64,000 nucleotides of DNA from Chthoniobacter sp. Lineage in GTDB: Bacteria > Verrucomicrobiota > Verrucomicrobiia > Chthoniobacterales > Chthoniobacteraceae. The position numbers were made by a program, and so were the translations under genes. Where the stretch lies: the NCBI GenBank assembly GCA_021414005.1, contig JAIOPH010000030.1, positions 62,001 to 126,000 of the forward strand. The letters run 5' to 3'. The notes beneath the pieces were generated by a model. The model did not search any database, had not been told where the DNA came from, and saw only the letters and a program-made list of their open reading frames with translations. Every line of letters begins with the position of its first letter. Position 1 is the stretch's first letter. This document shows, one piece after another, positions 43,408 to 52,541 of the stretch.

Positions 43408-44691
43408 TTACAAGAAGATGAGGGCTGCGCCGCCGGCTACGGTGGTGAGGGCCATGACGGCGAGCACTTTCCAGCGTAAGGCCGGGGAGCCGAGGCTGGC
43501 GGCGAGGACGCCCTTGAGGACGGAGTTGGAGATCGCTGCGATGATGATGCCCTGCACGGCGACGGGTACGGGGACCGCGTGCTCGGTCACGCTGCGGGCC
43601 AGGGTGAGGGCGATGGCGTCCATGTCGGTGAGGCCGGAGAGCGCGGCGAGCGGCAGGATGGCGGTGGTCCATTGCAGTTCCACGGCGGCTTTGACGAGAA
43701 ACTTGATAAGTGCGTAGAGCGCCGCAAAGCGGATGGCGGTGAAGAGGCCGAGTGGGTTTGGGATTTCCGAGGGTGGTGATGCTCCGGGGTGTTTGCGCGT
43801 GTGCCACCATCCCCACGCGGCGAGTAGGGTGCCGGGGGCGAGCAGAATGGCGAGGGGGGCCGCAGCTTTTCCGAGGAGCTCCGGGCTGATGGTGCCGACC
43901 ATCACGGCGACCCGCACGAGCATGACATCGCACGCCAGGATCACGGCGAGGGTGCAGAGGGGCGAAAGGTCGGGCGTTTCCCGGCTCCTGCGGCTGAAGC
44001 TCAGGGTCGTGGCGGTGCTGGAGGCGAGCCCGCCGACGAGGCCGGCCAGGGCGAAGCCCGCCTGCGGACCAAACAGCCGGACGAGCACGTAGCCGGCGAA
44101 TCCGACGCCGGCCATGATAACGACCATGAGCCAGGTGTCGTAGGGATTGAGCGCGGCGAAGGGACCGTAACCTTTGTTCGGAACGAGGGGGAGGACGACG
44201 CCGGTGATGGCAACGAATTGGAGCACGTTGAACATGTCGCTGCTCGTGAACTTTCGCGTCCAGCGGCTGATCGGGCGCTTCGAGCCGAGCAGCACCATGG
44301 TGCCGGCGGCGAGCATCACCGCGACGCTGCGCTCGCCGATCTGGACGAGCGCACCGAGGAAGAAGGTCTCCATCATGACGGCGAAGGTGGTGTAACCCTC
44401 CGCTTTCTCCGGCTGCGACCTCACGCGCGCGGCGATGAGGTAGAGACAAAGCCCGGCCAGCGCGACGGGAAGGACGGCGACACCGAAGCGCTCGGACATC
44501 AGGGCGGTGGCGCATCCGAGCACGGCCCAGATCGTGAACGTCCGCACTCCGGCATACTCGGCTTCCTGCGCGTGCTCCTGCTGCCAGGCCCATTGCCGGA
44601 CAAGGCCGATGAGGGCACCCAAACCCGCGCTAATGATGAACGGCCCGGCAACCTGCTGGAGCGGCGACCCAATGGCAGATAGGTGCGCCAT
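43408..44691 (-). CDS. MgtC/SapB-DUF4010 family membrane protein
   Basis: A 427-residue integral membrane protein. The N-terminal third resembles MgtC/SapB (SAGLGALIGLVRQWAWQQ; GVRTFTIWAVLGCATALMS), and the C-terminal two thirds are DUF4010 (YVLVRLFGPQAGFALAGLVG, GLASSTATTLSFSRRSRE). About ten hydrophobic helices are visible. Function is unknown; MgtC-type proteins modulate membrane potential or Mg2+ homeostasis. It lies 9 bases downstream of a cytochrome c gene on the same strand. Bases 43286-43407 between it and the P-type ATPase end contain no gene I can support. Confidence 0.87.
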   Translation of the reverse strand: MAHLSAIGSPLQQVAGPFIISAGLGALIGLVRQWAWQQEHAQEAEYAGVRTFTIWAVLGCATALMSERFGVAVLPVALAGLCLYLIAARVRSQPEKAEGYTTFAVMMETFFLGALVQIGERSVAVMLAAGTMVLLGSKRPISRWTRKFTSSDMFNVLQFVAITGVVLPLVPNKGYGPFAALNPYDTWLMVVIMAGVGFAGYVLVRLFGPQAGFALAGLVGGLASSTATTLSFSRRSRETPDLSPLCTLAVILACDVMLVRVAVMVGTISPELLGKAAAPLAILLAPGTLLAAWGWWHTRKHPGASPPSEIPNPLGLFTAIRFAALYALIKFLVKAAVELQWTTAILPLAALSGLTDMDAIALTLARSVTEHAVPVPVAVQGIIIAAISNSVLKGVLAASLGSPALRWKVLAVMALTTVAGGAALIFL

Positions 44692-44700
44692 CGCGGCGCG

Positions 44701-45147
44701 TCAGGTCGAGCGCGGGGCCTTGCCGCGGGGCTGGAGAAGAATGGGTGCGCCTTTCGGCAAGGGAGCGCCGGCGGAGATCCACGCGCGCAATTTTTCGATG
44801 TCGGCGTCGGACGGCGCGTGGCCGGTGGGAGGCATGGCCGTGGGGTGCGCATCGGCGTAGATCACGATATGGAAAAAGCGGCTGCGTTCGGGATGTCCGG
44901 GCACGATCCATTTGTCCGGGCCGATGAGGCTGGCCAGTGCCGCCGAGTCGGTAAAGGCGGGCATGTGCGCGAAGCGATTCGTGCCGTGGCAGTGGACGCA
45001 GTTCGACTCGATGACCGGGCGCACGCTGGCGAACGAGCCGGCCGCCGGTGGCTGGCTAAATTCCGCGCAACCCGGACCGAAAATGATGGCACCGACCGCC
45101 GCGGCGACGGAGACCGCTTTTCCGAGGAACAAAGATGCTGGCTTCAT
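44701..45147 (-). CDS. Cytochrome c lipoprotein (planctomycete-type domain)
   Basis: A 148-residue exported protein with a lipobox (AIIFGPGC) and a heme motif CVHCH within SVRPVIESNCVHCHGTNRFA. The probable axial Met lies in ADAHPTAMPPTGHAPSDADI. It matches the PSC1/PSC3 small cytochrome pattern. It is the middle gene of a minus-strand cassette, 24 bases downstream of the SCO1 gene, and was probably recruited to periplasmic electron transfer near a cytochrome oxidase. Confidence 0.88.
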   Translation of the reverse strand: MKPASLFLGKAVSVAAAVGAIIFGPGCAEFSQPPAAGSFASVRPVIESNCVHCHGTNRFAHMPAFTDSAALASLIGPDKWIVPGHPERSRFFHIVIYADAHPTAMPPTGHAPSDADIEKLRAWISAGAPLPKGAPILLQPRGKAPRST

Positions 45148-45171
45148 TTTCGCAAAATCTTCAGGCCACGA

Positions 45172-45816
45172 TTACTTCTCTCGTTTCGCCTTTGCGGGAA
45201 ACATGCGGAGCACCGCAGCCAGGGCGTCGTCGCGGATGCTGCCGATGCCAGCTTGCTGAAACACGATCTCGCCCGTGGGATCCAGCACGCTGATAAGCAG
45301 CGAATGGGCGTATTGCAGCGTAGAGCCGGGGTAGTAGCGGAAGCCCACCAAGTCAGCGAGTTTCTTCACATCCTCCGGCTTTCCCCGGAGCAGGCTCCAG
45401 TGTGCGACTGAAAGCTCGTGCTTTTCCCGATAGGTGCGCAGCACTTCCGGCGTGTCGCGTGCGGGATCGATGCTGACGAGCAGAAAGTCCACGCGGTCGC
45501 GGATGTTGGCCGGCAGAGCCTTCTCGATGGCCTTCATGTCCTTCACGATGAGCGGGCAGGAGTGCTCACAGTTTGTAAAGAAAAGCGCCATCACCTGCGG
45601 GCGTCCGCGCAAGGCCGAGAGCTTCACCTCCCGACCGACATCCGCAGTCCAATCGGCATCGATGCTGTAGATTGATTTCTCGCTGAATTTCCGCGGAGGC
45701 AAACCCTCGCGACAACAAGGTGGTTCGGCCGGCTTGAGTGGCTTCTTCACGGTTTCGGCCCATATCGGGGTCGCTGCGAGAGCTGTGAGGCAGAGGAAGG
45801 AGAGGAGCATTCTCAT
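45172..45816 (-). CDS. SCO1/SenC family copper chaperone
   Basis: A 214-residue exported thioredoxin-fold protein. The signal peptide is MRMLLSFLCLTALAATPIWA. The copper-binding Cys pair is in FFTNCEHSCPLIV and the conserved His in TLQYAHSLLISVLDPTGEIV. SCO proteins deliver copper to, or reduce the CuA site of, cytochrome c oxidase; no oxidase subunits lie in the window. It is flanked by two small cytochrome c genes on the same strand. Confidence 0.94.
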   Translation of the reverse strand: MRMLLSFLCLTALAATPIWAETVKKPLKPAEPPCCREGLPPRKFSEKSIYSIDADWTADVGREVKLSALRGRPQVMALFFTNCEHSCPLIVKDMKAIEKALPANIRDRVDFLLVSIDPARDTPEVLRTYREKHELSVAHWSLLRGKPEDVKKLADLVGFRYYPGSTLQYAHSLLISVLDPTGEIVFQQAGIGSIRDDALAAVLRMFPAKAKREK

Positions 45817-45978
45817 AGTGTGGTCTGAGTTGGGAGTGGCCTTCTGAGTTGTGATTCAACATCATGCCGTCCACCCCACTGCGCACCGCATGGCTTGGCG
45901 AAAGCCGGGTTTCCTTTGCTCACGATACGCCACCAACCTGACGGGGAAAACCAGCTTATTGCGCATGCGGACAAGCGG

Positions 45979-46449
45979 TTAGCTGCGCCAGTCCTGAGGG
46001 CGGACGAGGCGGATGCTCTCGGGCCACTCGGCACCGTCGCGGATCCACTTTTCCAGGATCTGAAGGCGAGCGTCCCAGAGCTTGTCCGGTGCGGGAGGCA
46101 TGCTGATGGGGTGGGCAACGTCGAGCCGAAGTGCTTGAATGAAGAGGCTGCCTTTCGGGTCGCCAGGGCGGATGACGGGCGGCTGGCGACCGGTGGTCAG
46201 GGCGAGTTGGCGTGTTTCGAGATTAAGACCGGCGTTGTGACCGGCGTCCTTGCTGTTGTGGCACTCAAGGCACTGGCTCTCAATGATGGGTCGGATGTCA
46301 CGGGCGAACTCGATTTTCTCCGGGACGCGGGTCGGGTAGAGGCGATCCTTCGGATAGTTGTGCGCATCGGGCGGAACGGTGGTGCAGTCGGTGAGGAGAA
46401 AGGTAGCAAGGAGGGCTAGGGTGGTGATAACGAAAGGCCGAGCGCGCAT
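45979..46449 (-). CDS. Cytochrome c lipoprotein (planctomycete-type domain)
   Basis: A 156-residue lipoprotein with signal and lipobox (LLATFLLTDC) and a heme motif CLECH in FARDIRPIIESQCLECHNSK. The Met ligand region is ISMPPAPDKLW. It ends DGAEWPESIRLVRPQDWRS. I start at ATG 46449 (MRARPFVITT) because it directly precedes the signal peptide; ATG 46470 adds 7 residues. It is the first gene of the cassette running down to the DUF4010 gene, with 162 bases before SCO1. The gap 46471-46730 shows no gene. Confidence 0.88.
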   Translation of the reverse strand: MRARPFVITTLALLATFLLTDCTTVPPDAHNYPKDRLYPTRVPEKIEFARDIRPIIESQCLECHNSKDAGHNAGLNLETRQLALTTGRQPPVIRPGDPKGSLFIQALRLDVAHPISMPPAPDKLWDARLQILEKWIRDGAEWPESIRLVRPQDWRS

Positions 46450-46730
46450 TCGGGAAACATGCTCCGCCATGCGATCGAGGCAACGCGTAGCTTGTCGAAC
46501 CTTGTGCGAATCTTGTCAGCACTCGAGTGATTGCTGGGTGAAGCTAAGGTGCCCTCTGGATTGGAGGAATTTGGTTATGGGTGAATCATATAATTCGGAA
46601 CCGAGTACGGGAGCGTGTTCACCAACAGAACCAGCACGTCGGCCGCCGTTCCGCAATTCGATTTCGCGTAGTCATTCCATGCGCGCCGAATTTGTCTCCG
46701 GTCAACCTAGCGCAAATGTTTTCGCAAGGA

Positions 46731-47766
46731 TCAGACAGCCTGTTGGAATGGGATCACCCGCTTCTCCTCCACCGCTTCGTAATCCTCCAGGGGTGGACAC
46801 GGCACTTTGGCACCGCGCGAATATGCCCGATGGACGGCTTTACTGGCATGGCCCGGATCAGCCTGCGCGAACCGCTCCGGATATCCACCACGGCATGCGC
46901 GCTCGGCCCAAGAATACCGGAAGCCATGCAGTGTGCCCCCTTTGATGCCGACGACGCGGCAGCGACGCCGAAACTCCGCCGCTCTTTCCTTGCTGCCGGT
47001 TTTCATTAGCCTTGGAAATAGCGGGCCCGATTGGGGCAGCGATCTGAGAATTCCAGCGAGTCGTTTTCCAATCCGCAGCACACACGGTTCGCTATCCTCG
47101 CGCAGCTTTTGGCGCTGGTAGATCAGCGTCATCGCCCCCAATCAATGTTCTCGGCGGTGAGCTGTGCGGCATCCATCTGGGCAGCGCCGATTTCCCAAAG
47201 CAGCTCGTAATACGACCGGCGCTCTTCGTTACGTTCGGCTTTGATGATCAATTGATATTCCTTCTCGGTCAGCGCGCGCTTGGTGACATGCTTTGGCTTT
47301 GGCCACGCCGATTTGTGGAGCACGGGCCACGGCAGCCAGCCGATATGCAGCGCGAGGTTGTGGAGCCTTCGCAGATAGTGGATTAGCGGTGGTACCTGGC
47401 CCTTCTTCAGGCGTAGAAAATCCTCTGCCGTGGATTCAAGAATGGGCTGATCCCTGATCGCATTGAAAGTGGGACTCGTGAATGCCCGCAGGCTGCGCCC
47501 TGCGTCGAAATCCTGCCGTGCGTGCAAAACTCATCCATCGCCCGCTGCCATGTCCGCGTGATCATTTTCGGATCGTGCGCCGCGAGATGAACCCGAGCGA
47601 GGGCAAGATTGATCAGCGGTTGTTCCGCCGCCGCATTCCTGGCGCTCACCAATTTTCCTGCCGTCGCACGATCCTTGGTTTTCAACGACTCCTGCCGATG
47701 CGTGGCAATTTCCTCGGCGTAATAATTGCCTCCATCGCGGTGATAGAGGCGGAAAAATTTCTTCAT
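46731..47766 (-). pseudogene. Tyrosine recombinase/integrase, frameshifted twice
   Basis: Three minus-strand frames join into one integrase. The N-terminal part runs from ATG 47766 (MKKFFRLYHRDGGNYYAEEI) to about 47520. The middle part is HARQDFDAGRSLRAFTSPTF to LTAENIDWG, ending at 47129. The catalytic part begins at AMTLIYQRQKLRED and carries LHGFRYSWAERA and the Tyr region HASKAVHRAYSRGAKVP. The second break is one missing G in a run of five at about 47134-47138. The Arg-His-Tyr signature is largely recognisable. It sits beside the 3' end of tRNA-Asn, a classical integration target. Sequencing error at the homopolymer cannot be excluded. Confidence 0.85.
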
Positions 47767-47950
47767 GGGCTGGTGTTCGGATGAGTGAACAGCAGGCCGG
47801 GGCAGTGGCGTTACCGAGTAGTCGGCGAGCAGTGAAAGAGGCCGCACGAATTGTGCAGGAGTTCTTCCTGCTGCCAGCAATTTACTGGCAATTGACTCGA
47901 AATGACCCTGCCGTTTGGAGGAATACACAGAGGCTGAACGCCTTGTGAAA

Positions 47951-48025
47951 TGGCTCCTGAGGTAGGGATCGAACCTACGACCGATCGATTAACAGTCGAT
48001 TGCTCTACCGCTGAGCTACTCAGGA
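47951..48025 (-). tRNA. tRNA-Asn (anticodon GTT)
   Basis: The minus strand reads TCCTGAGTAGCTCAGCGG at the 5' end, an anticodon loop CTGTTAA (GTT, positions of Asn), the T-loop GTTCGATCC and the acceptor end CTCAGGA followed by an encoded GCCA. Seven acceptor pairs (TCCTGAG with CTCAGGA) are perfect. CCA is genome encoded at 47951-47953. The integrase remnant lies immediately beyond the 3' end. Confidence 0.97.
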
Positions 48026-48254
48026 ATTTTGGCTTGCGGGGCGCAATGAATGCCTCATGGACGGGTGCTCGGCAACCATTTTTTCGCGCGACTTTGCGTG
48101 TCGTGCGGAGCGGTTTGTGGCGCGATTTTTCTGTCTCTCGGCGGCGAGGGCAAAATGACGGCGCTTTTTTGGTGCGAAATGACCGCTGAACTTTCCTTCG
48201 TAGCCGTGGGAATTTTGCTTGAGGCACGTTCGCGTTCACTGCTTTATCGCCCAC

Positions 48255-48539
48255 ATGCCTACTGCAAAAAAACCCACCAAACGCAAACCCAACGCCGCGC
48301 TGATGAAGCCGGTCCAACCCGATGCCGTGCTTGCCGCGATTGTCGGATCGAAGCCCGTGCCTCGCGGTGAACTCACCAAGAAGCTCTGGGACTACATCAA
48401 GAAGAATAAGCTCCAGGATGCCAAGAAGCGCACCATGATCAATGCGGATGACGCGTTGAAGGTGGTCTTCGGAGGCAAGAAGCAGGTCTCGATGTTCGAG
48501 ATGACCAAGCTGGTCTCCGGTCACATTCTCAAGTCCTAG
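48255..48539 (+). CDS. SWIB/MDM2 domain protein
   Basis: A 94-residue protein, starting MPTAKKPTKRKPNAALMKPV. The basic Lys-rich tail is followed by the full SWIB fold: LAAIVGSKPVPRGELTKKLW, DYIKKNKLQDAKKRTMINAD and LVSGHILKS. In bacteria these occur in Chlamydiae and Verrucomicrobia, often as chromatin-like or topoisomerase-associated proteins. I start at ATG 48255; the longer frame from 48219 is unlikely. It ends just before a strong terminator. Confidence 0.94.
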   Translation: MPTAKKPTKRKPNAALMKPVQPDAVLAAIVGSKPVPRGELTKKLWDYIKKNKLQDAKKRTMINADDALKVVFGGKKQVSMFEMTKLVSGHILKS

Positions 48540-48583
48540 TCGGCGCGCCCGTTGGGCTTGTCCCAATTAGGTTCACAAATCCT

Positions 48584-48622
48584 TTGCCCCACCGGGTTTC
48601 AATCCGGTGGGGCAATTTTTTT
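48584..48622 (+). terminator. Rho-independent terminator after the SWIB gene
   Basis: TTGCCCCACCGG (48584-48595) pairs perfectly with CCGGTGGGGCAA (48604-48615) over an 8-base loop, followed by seven T at 48616-48622. Confidence 0.95.
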
Positions 48623-48738
48623 GCGGTGGCACCGATGCAAGTATGAGCCATGGGCAGGGGATAGACTCCGGTGGGCAGCGAGGGAATTCCGTTGGCCTTG
48701 CGCCGGGAGGTGCCGATGGCGTTAGTTTCAGCCCCGCT

Positions 48739-50514
48739 ATGAGATCATCGCTTCTATTTTATCTCCTCACCACTGCCACGCTCCTCGCCGGTCCGCTGGA
48801 GGACAAGGATCGCCCGGTCGCGCGGACGGAAGCGCTGCCGGCGGTGGAGGCGGCGCGGCAGATGAAGCTGCCGCCGGGGTTCAGCGCGCAGGTGGTGGCG
48901 GCCGAGCCGGACGTGGTACAGCCAATCGCCTTCACGATGGATGATCGCGGGCGGCTGTGGGTGGTGGAAAACACGAACTATCCGAAGTGCCCCGGCGAGC
49001 CGAAGGACCGGATTTTGATTTTCGAGGACTTCGGCGCGGACGGCCGGGCGCGGAAGCGGACGGTGTTTTTCGACAGGCTGACCTTCGCCAGCGGTATCGC
49101 CGTGGGGCACGGTGGGGTGTGGGTGGGCGCGCCGCCGAACCTGGTTTTCTTTCCGCTGAAAGACGGCGACGACAAACCGGCCGGCGAGCCGCAGGTCGTG
49201 CTCGATGGCTGGGGCAATCAGGACACGCACGAGACGCTGAACAATTTCATCTGGGGGCCGGACGGCTGGCTCTACGGGACGCACGGCGTTTTCACCAGCT
49301 CGAACGTGGGGCGGCCCGGCGCGCCGGCGGGTGAGCGGGTGAAGGTGGACGCGGGCGTGTGGCGGTATCATCCCGTGAAGAAGAAGTTCGAGCTGTATGC
49401 CGAGGGCGGGAGCAATCAGTGGGGCGTGGATTGGGACGACCGCGGGCAGGCGTTTTTCGAGGCGTGCGTGATCCCGCACATGTGGCAGTGCATCCAGGGC
49501 GCGCGGTATCAGCGGCAGGGCGGGCAGCACGTGAACAAGTTCACGTATGACGACCTCAAGACGATCGCCGATTTCGAATATGAAAAGCGCGCCTACTGCG
49601 GGGCGATGATCTATCTCGGCGGGCAGTGGCCGAAGGAGTTCCGCGACACATTTTTCTTCAACGACATCCACATGAACAAGCTGCGCTGCGAGAAGCTGGT
49701 GCGTGCCGGCTCGGGGATGAAAAGCGAGCGGTTCATGGATTTCCTCGCGTCGCCCGATGCGTGGCATCGCGGCCTGAGCCCGCAGTATGGGCCGGATGGT
49801 TCGGTCTTCCTCAGCGACTGGTATGACAAAGTGCCGTGTCACCAGCAGAAGGAGTTCACCGACCGCTCGAATGGGCGCATCTACAAGCTGGTGCATGAGA
49901 GCGTGAAACCGGGGAGCGTGGACCTGGCGAAGGCGGGCGATGATGAGTTGGTGCAGATGCAGCTCCACGAAAACGACTGGTATGTGCGCCACGCGCGCCG
50001 CCTGCTCGCCGAGCGCGGACCGAAGCCGGAGACACAGGCGGCGCTGCGCAAAATGCTGCGCGAAAATCCCGACGAGACGCGGAAGCTCCGGGCGCTGTGG
50101 GCACTGCACGGGGTGGCCGGACTCGACGAAGAGACGGCGCTCGTCGCGCTGAGCGACCGCTCCGAATACGTCCGCGCGTGGACCATCCAGCTCGCGTGCG
50201 AAGATGGCGCGCCCACGGTCGCGGAGCTGGAGATTTTCGCGAAGCTGGCGCGTGATGAGGCCTCGCCGGTGGTGCGGCTTTACCTCGCGTCCGCGGCGCA
50301 GCGGATCGATGTGGCGAAGCGCTGGCCGATCCTCGAAGGCCTGGCCTCGCACGCGGAGGACGCGAAGGATCACAACCTCCCGCTGATGCTCTGGTATGCC
50401 GCCGAGCCGGCGGTTGCGGCGGATTTGGCGAAGGGCGCGGAACTGCTCGCGAACTGCAAAATTCCGAAGGTGCAGGAGTTCATCACGCGGCGCATGGCCG
50501 CCGGGGCCAAGTGA
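48739..50514 (+). CDS. PVC-type membrane-bound dehydrogenase with HEAT-like repeats
   Basis: A 591-residue exported protein. The signal peptide is MRSSLLFYLLTTATLLAG. The N-terminal domain is the PVC-type dehydrogenase (beta-propeller) pattern: FSAQVVAAEPDVVQPIAFTM, DDRGRLWVVENTNYP, GADGRARKRTVFFDRL, ETLNNFIWGPDGWLYGTHG and QYGPDGSVFLSDWYDK. The C-terminus holds repeated Ala-rich helices (ALRKMLRENPDETRKLRALW) resembling HEAT repeats. It forms a pair with the heme-binding gene 86 bases downstream; together they resemble the split form of the Pirellula/Verrucomicrobium dehydrogenase-cytochrome fusion. Start ATG 48739. Confidence 0.92.
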   Translation: MRSSLLFYLLTTATLLAGPLEDKDRPVARTEALPAVEAARQMKLPPGFSAQVVAAEPDVVQPIAFTMDDRGRLWVVENTNYPKCPGEPKDRILIFEDFGADGRARKRTVFFDRLTFASGIAVGHGGVWVGAPPNLVFFPLKDGDDKPAGEPQVVLDGWGNQDTHETLNNFIWGPDGWLYGTHGVFTSSNVGRPGAPAGERVKVDAGVWRYHPVKKKFELYAEGGSNQWGVDWDDRGQAFFEACVIPHMWQCIQGARYQRQGGQHVNKFTYDDLKTIADFEYEKRAYCGAMIYLGGQWPKEFRDTFFFNDIHMNKLRCEKLVRAGSGMKSERFMDFLASPDAWHRGLSPQYGPDGSVFLSDWYDKVPCHQQKEFTDRSNGRIYKLVHESVKPGSVDLAKAGDDELVQMQLHENDWYVRHARRLLAERGPKPETQAALRKMLRENPDETRKLRALWALHGVAGLDEETALVALSDRSEYVRAWTIQLACEDGAPTVAELEIFAKLARDEASPVVRLYLASAAQRIDVAKRWPILEGLASHAEDAKDHNLPLMLWYAAEPAVAADLAKGAELLANCKIPKVQEFITRRMAAGAK

Positions 50515-50600
50515 TCGGGTGGAGCACGCGACGCGCGTGCGGTTTGCGGCGACCCGCCGCAAACTTCGTGAGTGCGCCGCGTTCGGTCCCACGGTTTTCT

Positions 50601-51860
50601 ATGGCGATGCGACGTTGTTTGTTTTTCATGGCCGCGCGGGTGCCGGTGCGCCTGGCGCTCGCATGCGGGTGCGTGATGATTTGTGCTCTGACGATTCTGA
50701 CCGGGACGCTGCTTTGCGCGGAGGAGCCGGCGCCGAATCCACTCGCCGTGCTCATGCAAACGCTTGGCAAAATCGAGAACCCGGAATCGCAGGTGGGCAT
50801 CCTGCGCGGGATGAATGCTTCGCTCCAGGGCCGGCGCGGCGTGGCCGTGCCCGCAGGGTGGCCCGCGCTTTATAAGAAACTCCAGGCCAGCCCCAGCGCG
50901 GAAGTGCGTCGGCAGGCGCAGGCACTCGCGGCCACTTTGGGCAGCGGCGCGGCTTTGGACGAAATGCGCAAAACTCTCGGCGATCCCCTAGCCGGCGTGG
51001 ACGCCCGCACCGCCGCGCTCGACACGCTGCTGGCCGCGAAGGACGCACCCACTTTGCCGCTGCTGCTCGACCTCGCGGCGCAGCCCGGCCCGCTCCGCAC
51101 CGCCGCGCTGCGCGGGCTCGCGGCCTACGACGACGCGCGCATTCCCGCGCAAATTCTCACCGTTTTCCCCCAGCTCGAAGCCGTCGAAAAGCGCGAGGCT
51201 GTCCACACGCTCCTCGCCCGCGCGGCCAGCGCCCGCGCGCTTCTCGCGGCGATCGATGCACAGGCGCTCGACCACGCGGTCATCAGCGCATCGGGTGCGC
51301 GGCAGCTTCAGAGCCTGCACGACGCGGGCATCGACGCATGGATGACGAGGCACTGGGGCGAGGTGCGCACGTCCTCCGCCGACAAGCAGAAGGAGATCGC
51401 GAAGTTCAAGGAGTTCCTTGGCACCGACGCCATCCTTCGCGCCAACGCCGCGCACGGCCGCGTGCTCTTCCAGCAGACCTGCGCCGTGTGCCACACGCTT
51501 TTCGGCGAAGGCGCGAAGCTCGGTCCCGAGCTGCCCGGTGCGTTCGACGACGTGGACTACCTGCTGCAAAACATCGTCGATCCGAACGCCATCATTGGGA
51601 AGGACTACCAGCAGACCTTTGTGGAGATGAAAGACCGGCGCGTGCTCTCCGGCATTCTCGCCTCCGACGACGCCACCACCGTCACGCTGAAAACCCTCGC
51701 CGGTCCCGTCACCGTGCCGCGCGCCGAAATCAAAACCATCGAAACCAGCCCCGCTTCCCTCATGCCCGAGGGTCTGCTCGCCCCGCTTGACGAGGACAGC
51801 GTCCGCGCCCTTTTCCTCTACCTGCGGCAAAAGCCGCTACAACTGCCGACATCCCGTTAG
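50601..51860 (+). CDS. Heme-binding domain (Pirellula/Verrucomicrobium type) protein
   Basis: A 419-residue exported protein. After the signal region (RLALACGCVMICALTILTGT) there are Ala-rich helical repeats, then the heme-binding segment RGRVLFQQTCAVCHTLFGEG-type (CAVCH) and the following FDDVDYLLQNIVDPNAII.K block typical of TIGR02603. It ends RALFLYLRQKPLQLP. It is the cytochrome partner of the preceding dehydrogenase. I start at ATG 50601; a GTG at 50511 overlapping the previous stop would add 30 residues, and ATG 50607 is also possible. Confidence 0.9.
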   Translation: MAMRRCLFFMAARVPVRLALACGCVMICALTILTGTLLCAEEPAPNPLAVLMQTLGKIENPESQVGILRGMNASLQGRRGVAVPAGWPALYKKLQASPSAEVRRQAQALAATLGSGAALDEMRKTLGDPLAGVDARTAALDTLLAAKDAPTLPLLLDLAAQPGPLRTAALRGLAAYDDARIPAQILTVFPQLEAVEKREAVHTLLARAASARALLAAIDAQALDHAVISASGARQLQSLHDAGIDAWMTRHWGEVRTSSADKQKEIAKFKEFLGTDAILRANAAHGRVLFQQTCAVCHTLFGEGAKLGPELPGAFDDVDYLLQNIVDPNAIIGKDYQQTFVEMKDRRVLSGILASDDATTVTLKTLAGPVTVPRAEIKTIETSPASLMPEGLLAPLDEDSVRALFLYLRQKPLQLPTSR

Positions 51861-51876
51861 CATGCTAGCGTCCTGC

Positions 51877-52521
51877 TTACGAGCGACGTGCTTGGCCTCG
51901 CCTGCGTCCCAGCAATCCAGCGGCAGTAATGCTTGCGAGTAGCAAGACTGTGCAGCCCGGCTCAGGAGCCGTGGCACCGGTCGTGATGGGAGCACCGGAA
52001 TTGTCGTAGGCCCAGTCGCGGATGAGGGCTCCGGCGACGTTATCCGTCAGCGCTAAACGCATCCAACCGAAGAAAGGTCCGGCTCCATCGTTGGTCGTGA
52101 ACCGGAACCCGAGATAGGCATCCGTTCCAGGATGAAATTGGTTCGGGCCGAGACCGAAGTGCGCGGTATCTGAGCCTCCAAAGCCGGTGGCGTAGAAAAG
52201 TGTGCCCGAATCAATGACTGCACCGCTCGCTATGGTCACGTAGGGATCGAACAGGCCGGTTCCGGTACGGACCGGTTGAAAGGCCGTATCGTTGGCGATA
52301 CCGACGCCTCCGAAAAAGGGATTGATGTCCCAGCCGGTGAACTCAGCAGTGCTCGTGAGGCCTGTGTCCACATCCAAGTAAACGCCGTCGTAGGTCGTGG
52401 GAATCGGAATGTCCTTTAGGCCGCTGTAAACGATTGATGTGGCTCTGGCGGGCAAGATTGCCCCGAGCACCAATGCCAGGAAAAAAGCAATTGGGAGAAA
52501 GTGTGTACGTAGCTCGCTCAT
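51877..52521 (-). CDS. PEP-CTERM sorting domain protein
   Basis: A 214-residue exported protein with signal peptide (LPIAFFLALVLGAILPARA). The middle shows a beta-rich, lectin-like pattern (DGVYLDVDTGLTSTAEFTGW, GTDAYLGFRFTTNDGAGPFF). The tail APEPGCTVLLLASITAAG plus LLGRRRGQARR is a PEP-CTERM signal with Pro-Glu-Pro, hydrophobic segment and Arg cluster. It lies 20 bases downstream of the giant protein gene on the same strand, so the two may be co-transcribed. Confidence 0.88.
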   Translation of the reverse strand: MSELRTHFLPIAFFLALVLGAILPARATSIVYSGLKDIPIPTTYDGVYLDVDTGLTSTAEFTGWDINPFFGGVGIANDTAFQPVRTGTGLFDPYVTIASGAVIDSGTLFYATGFGGSDTAHFGLGPNQFHPGTDAYLGFRFTTNDGAGPFFGWMRLALTDNVAGALIRDWAYDNSGAPITTGATAPEPGCTVLLLASITAAGLLGRRRGQARRS

Positions 52522-52541
52522 GGTTGGATCACGGTTGATTC

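Noticed and set aside
43298..44593. 431-residue minus-strand frame ending past the DUF4010 gene
   Set aside because: Out-of-frame shadow of the DUF4010 gene for most of its length; the extra tail over 43298-43407 shows no family match I can name.
48754..50592. 612-residue minus-strand open frame
   Set aside because: Antisense of the PVC dehydrogenase; no motifs.
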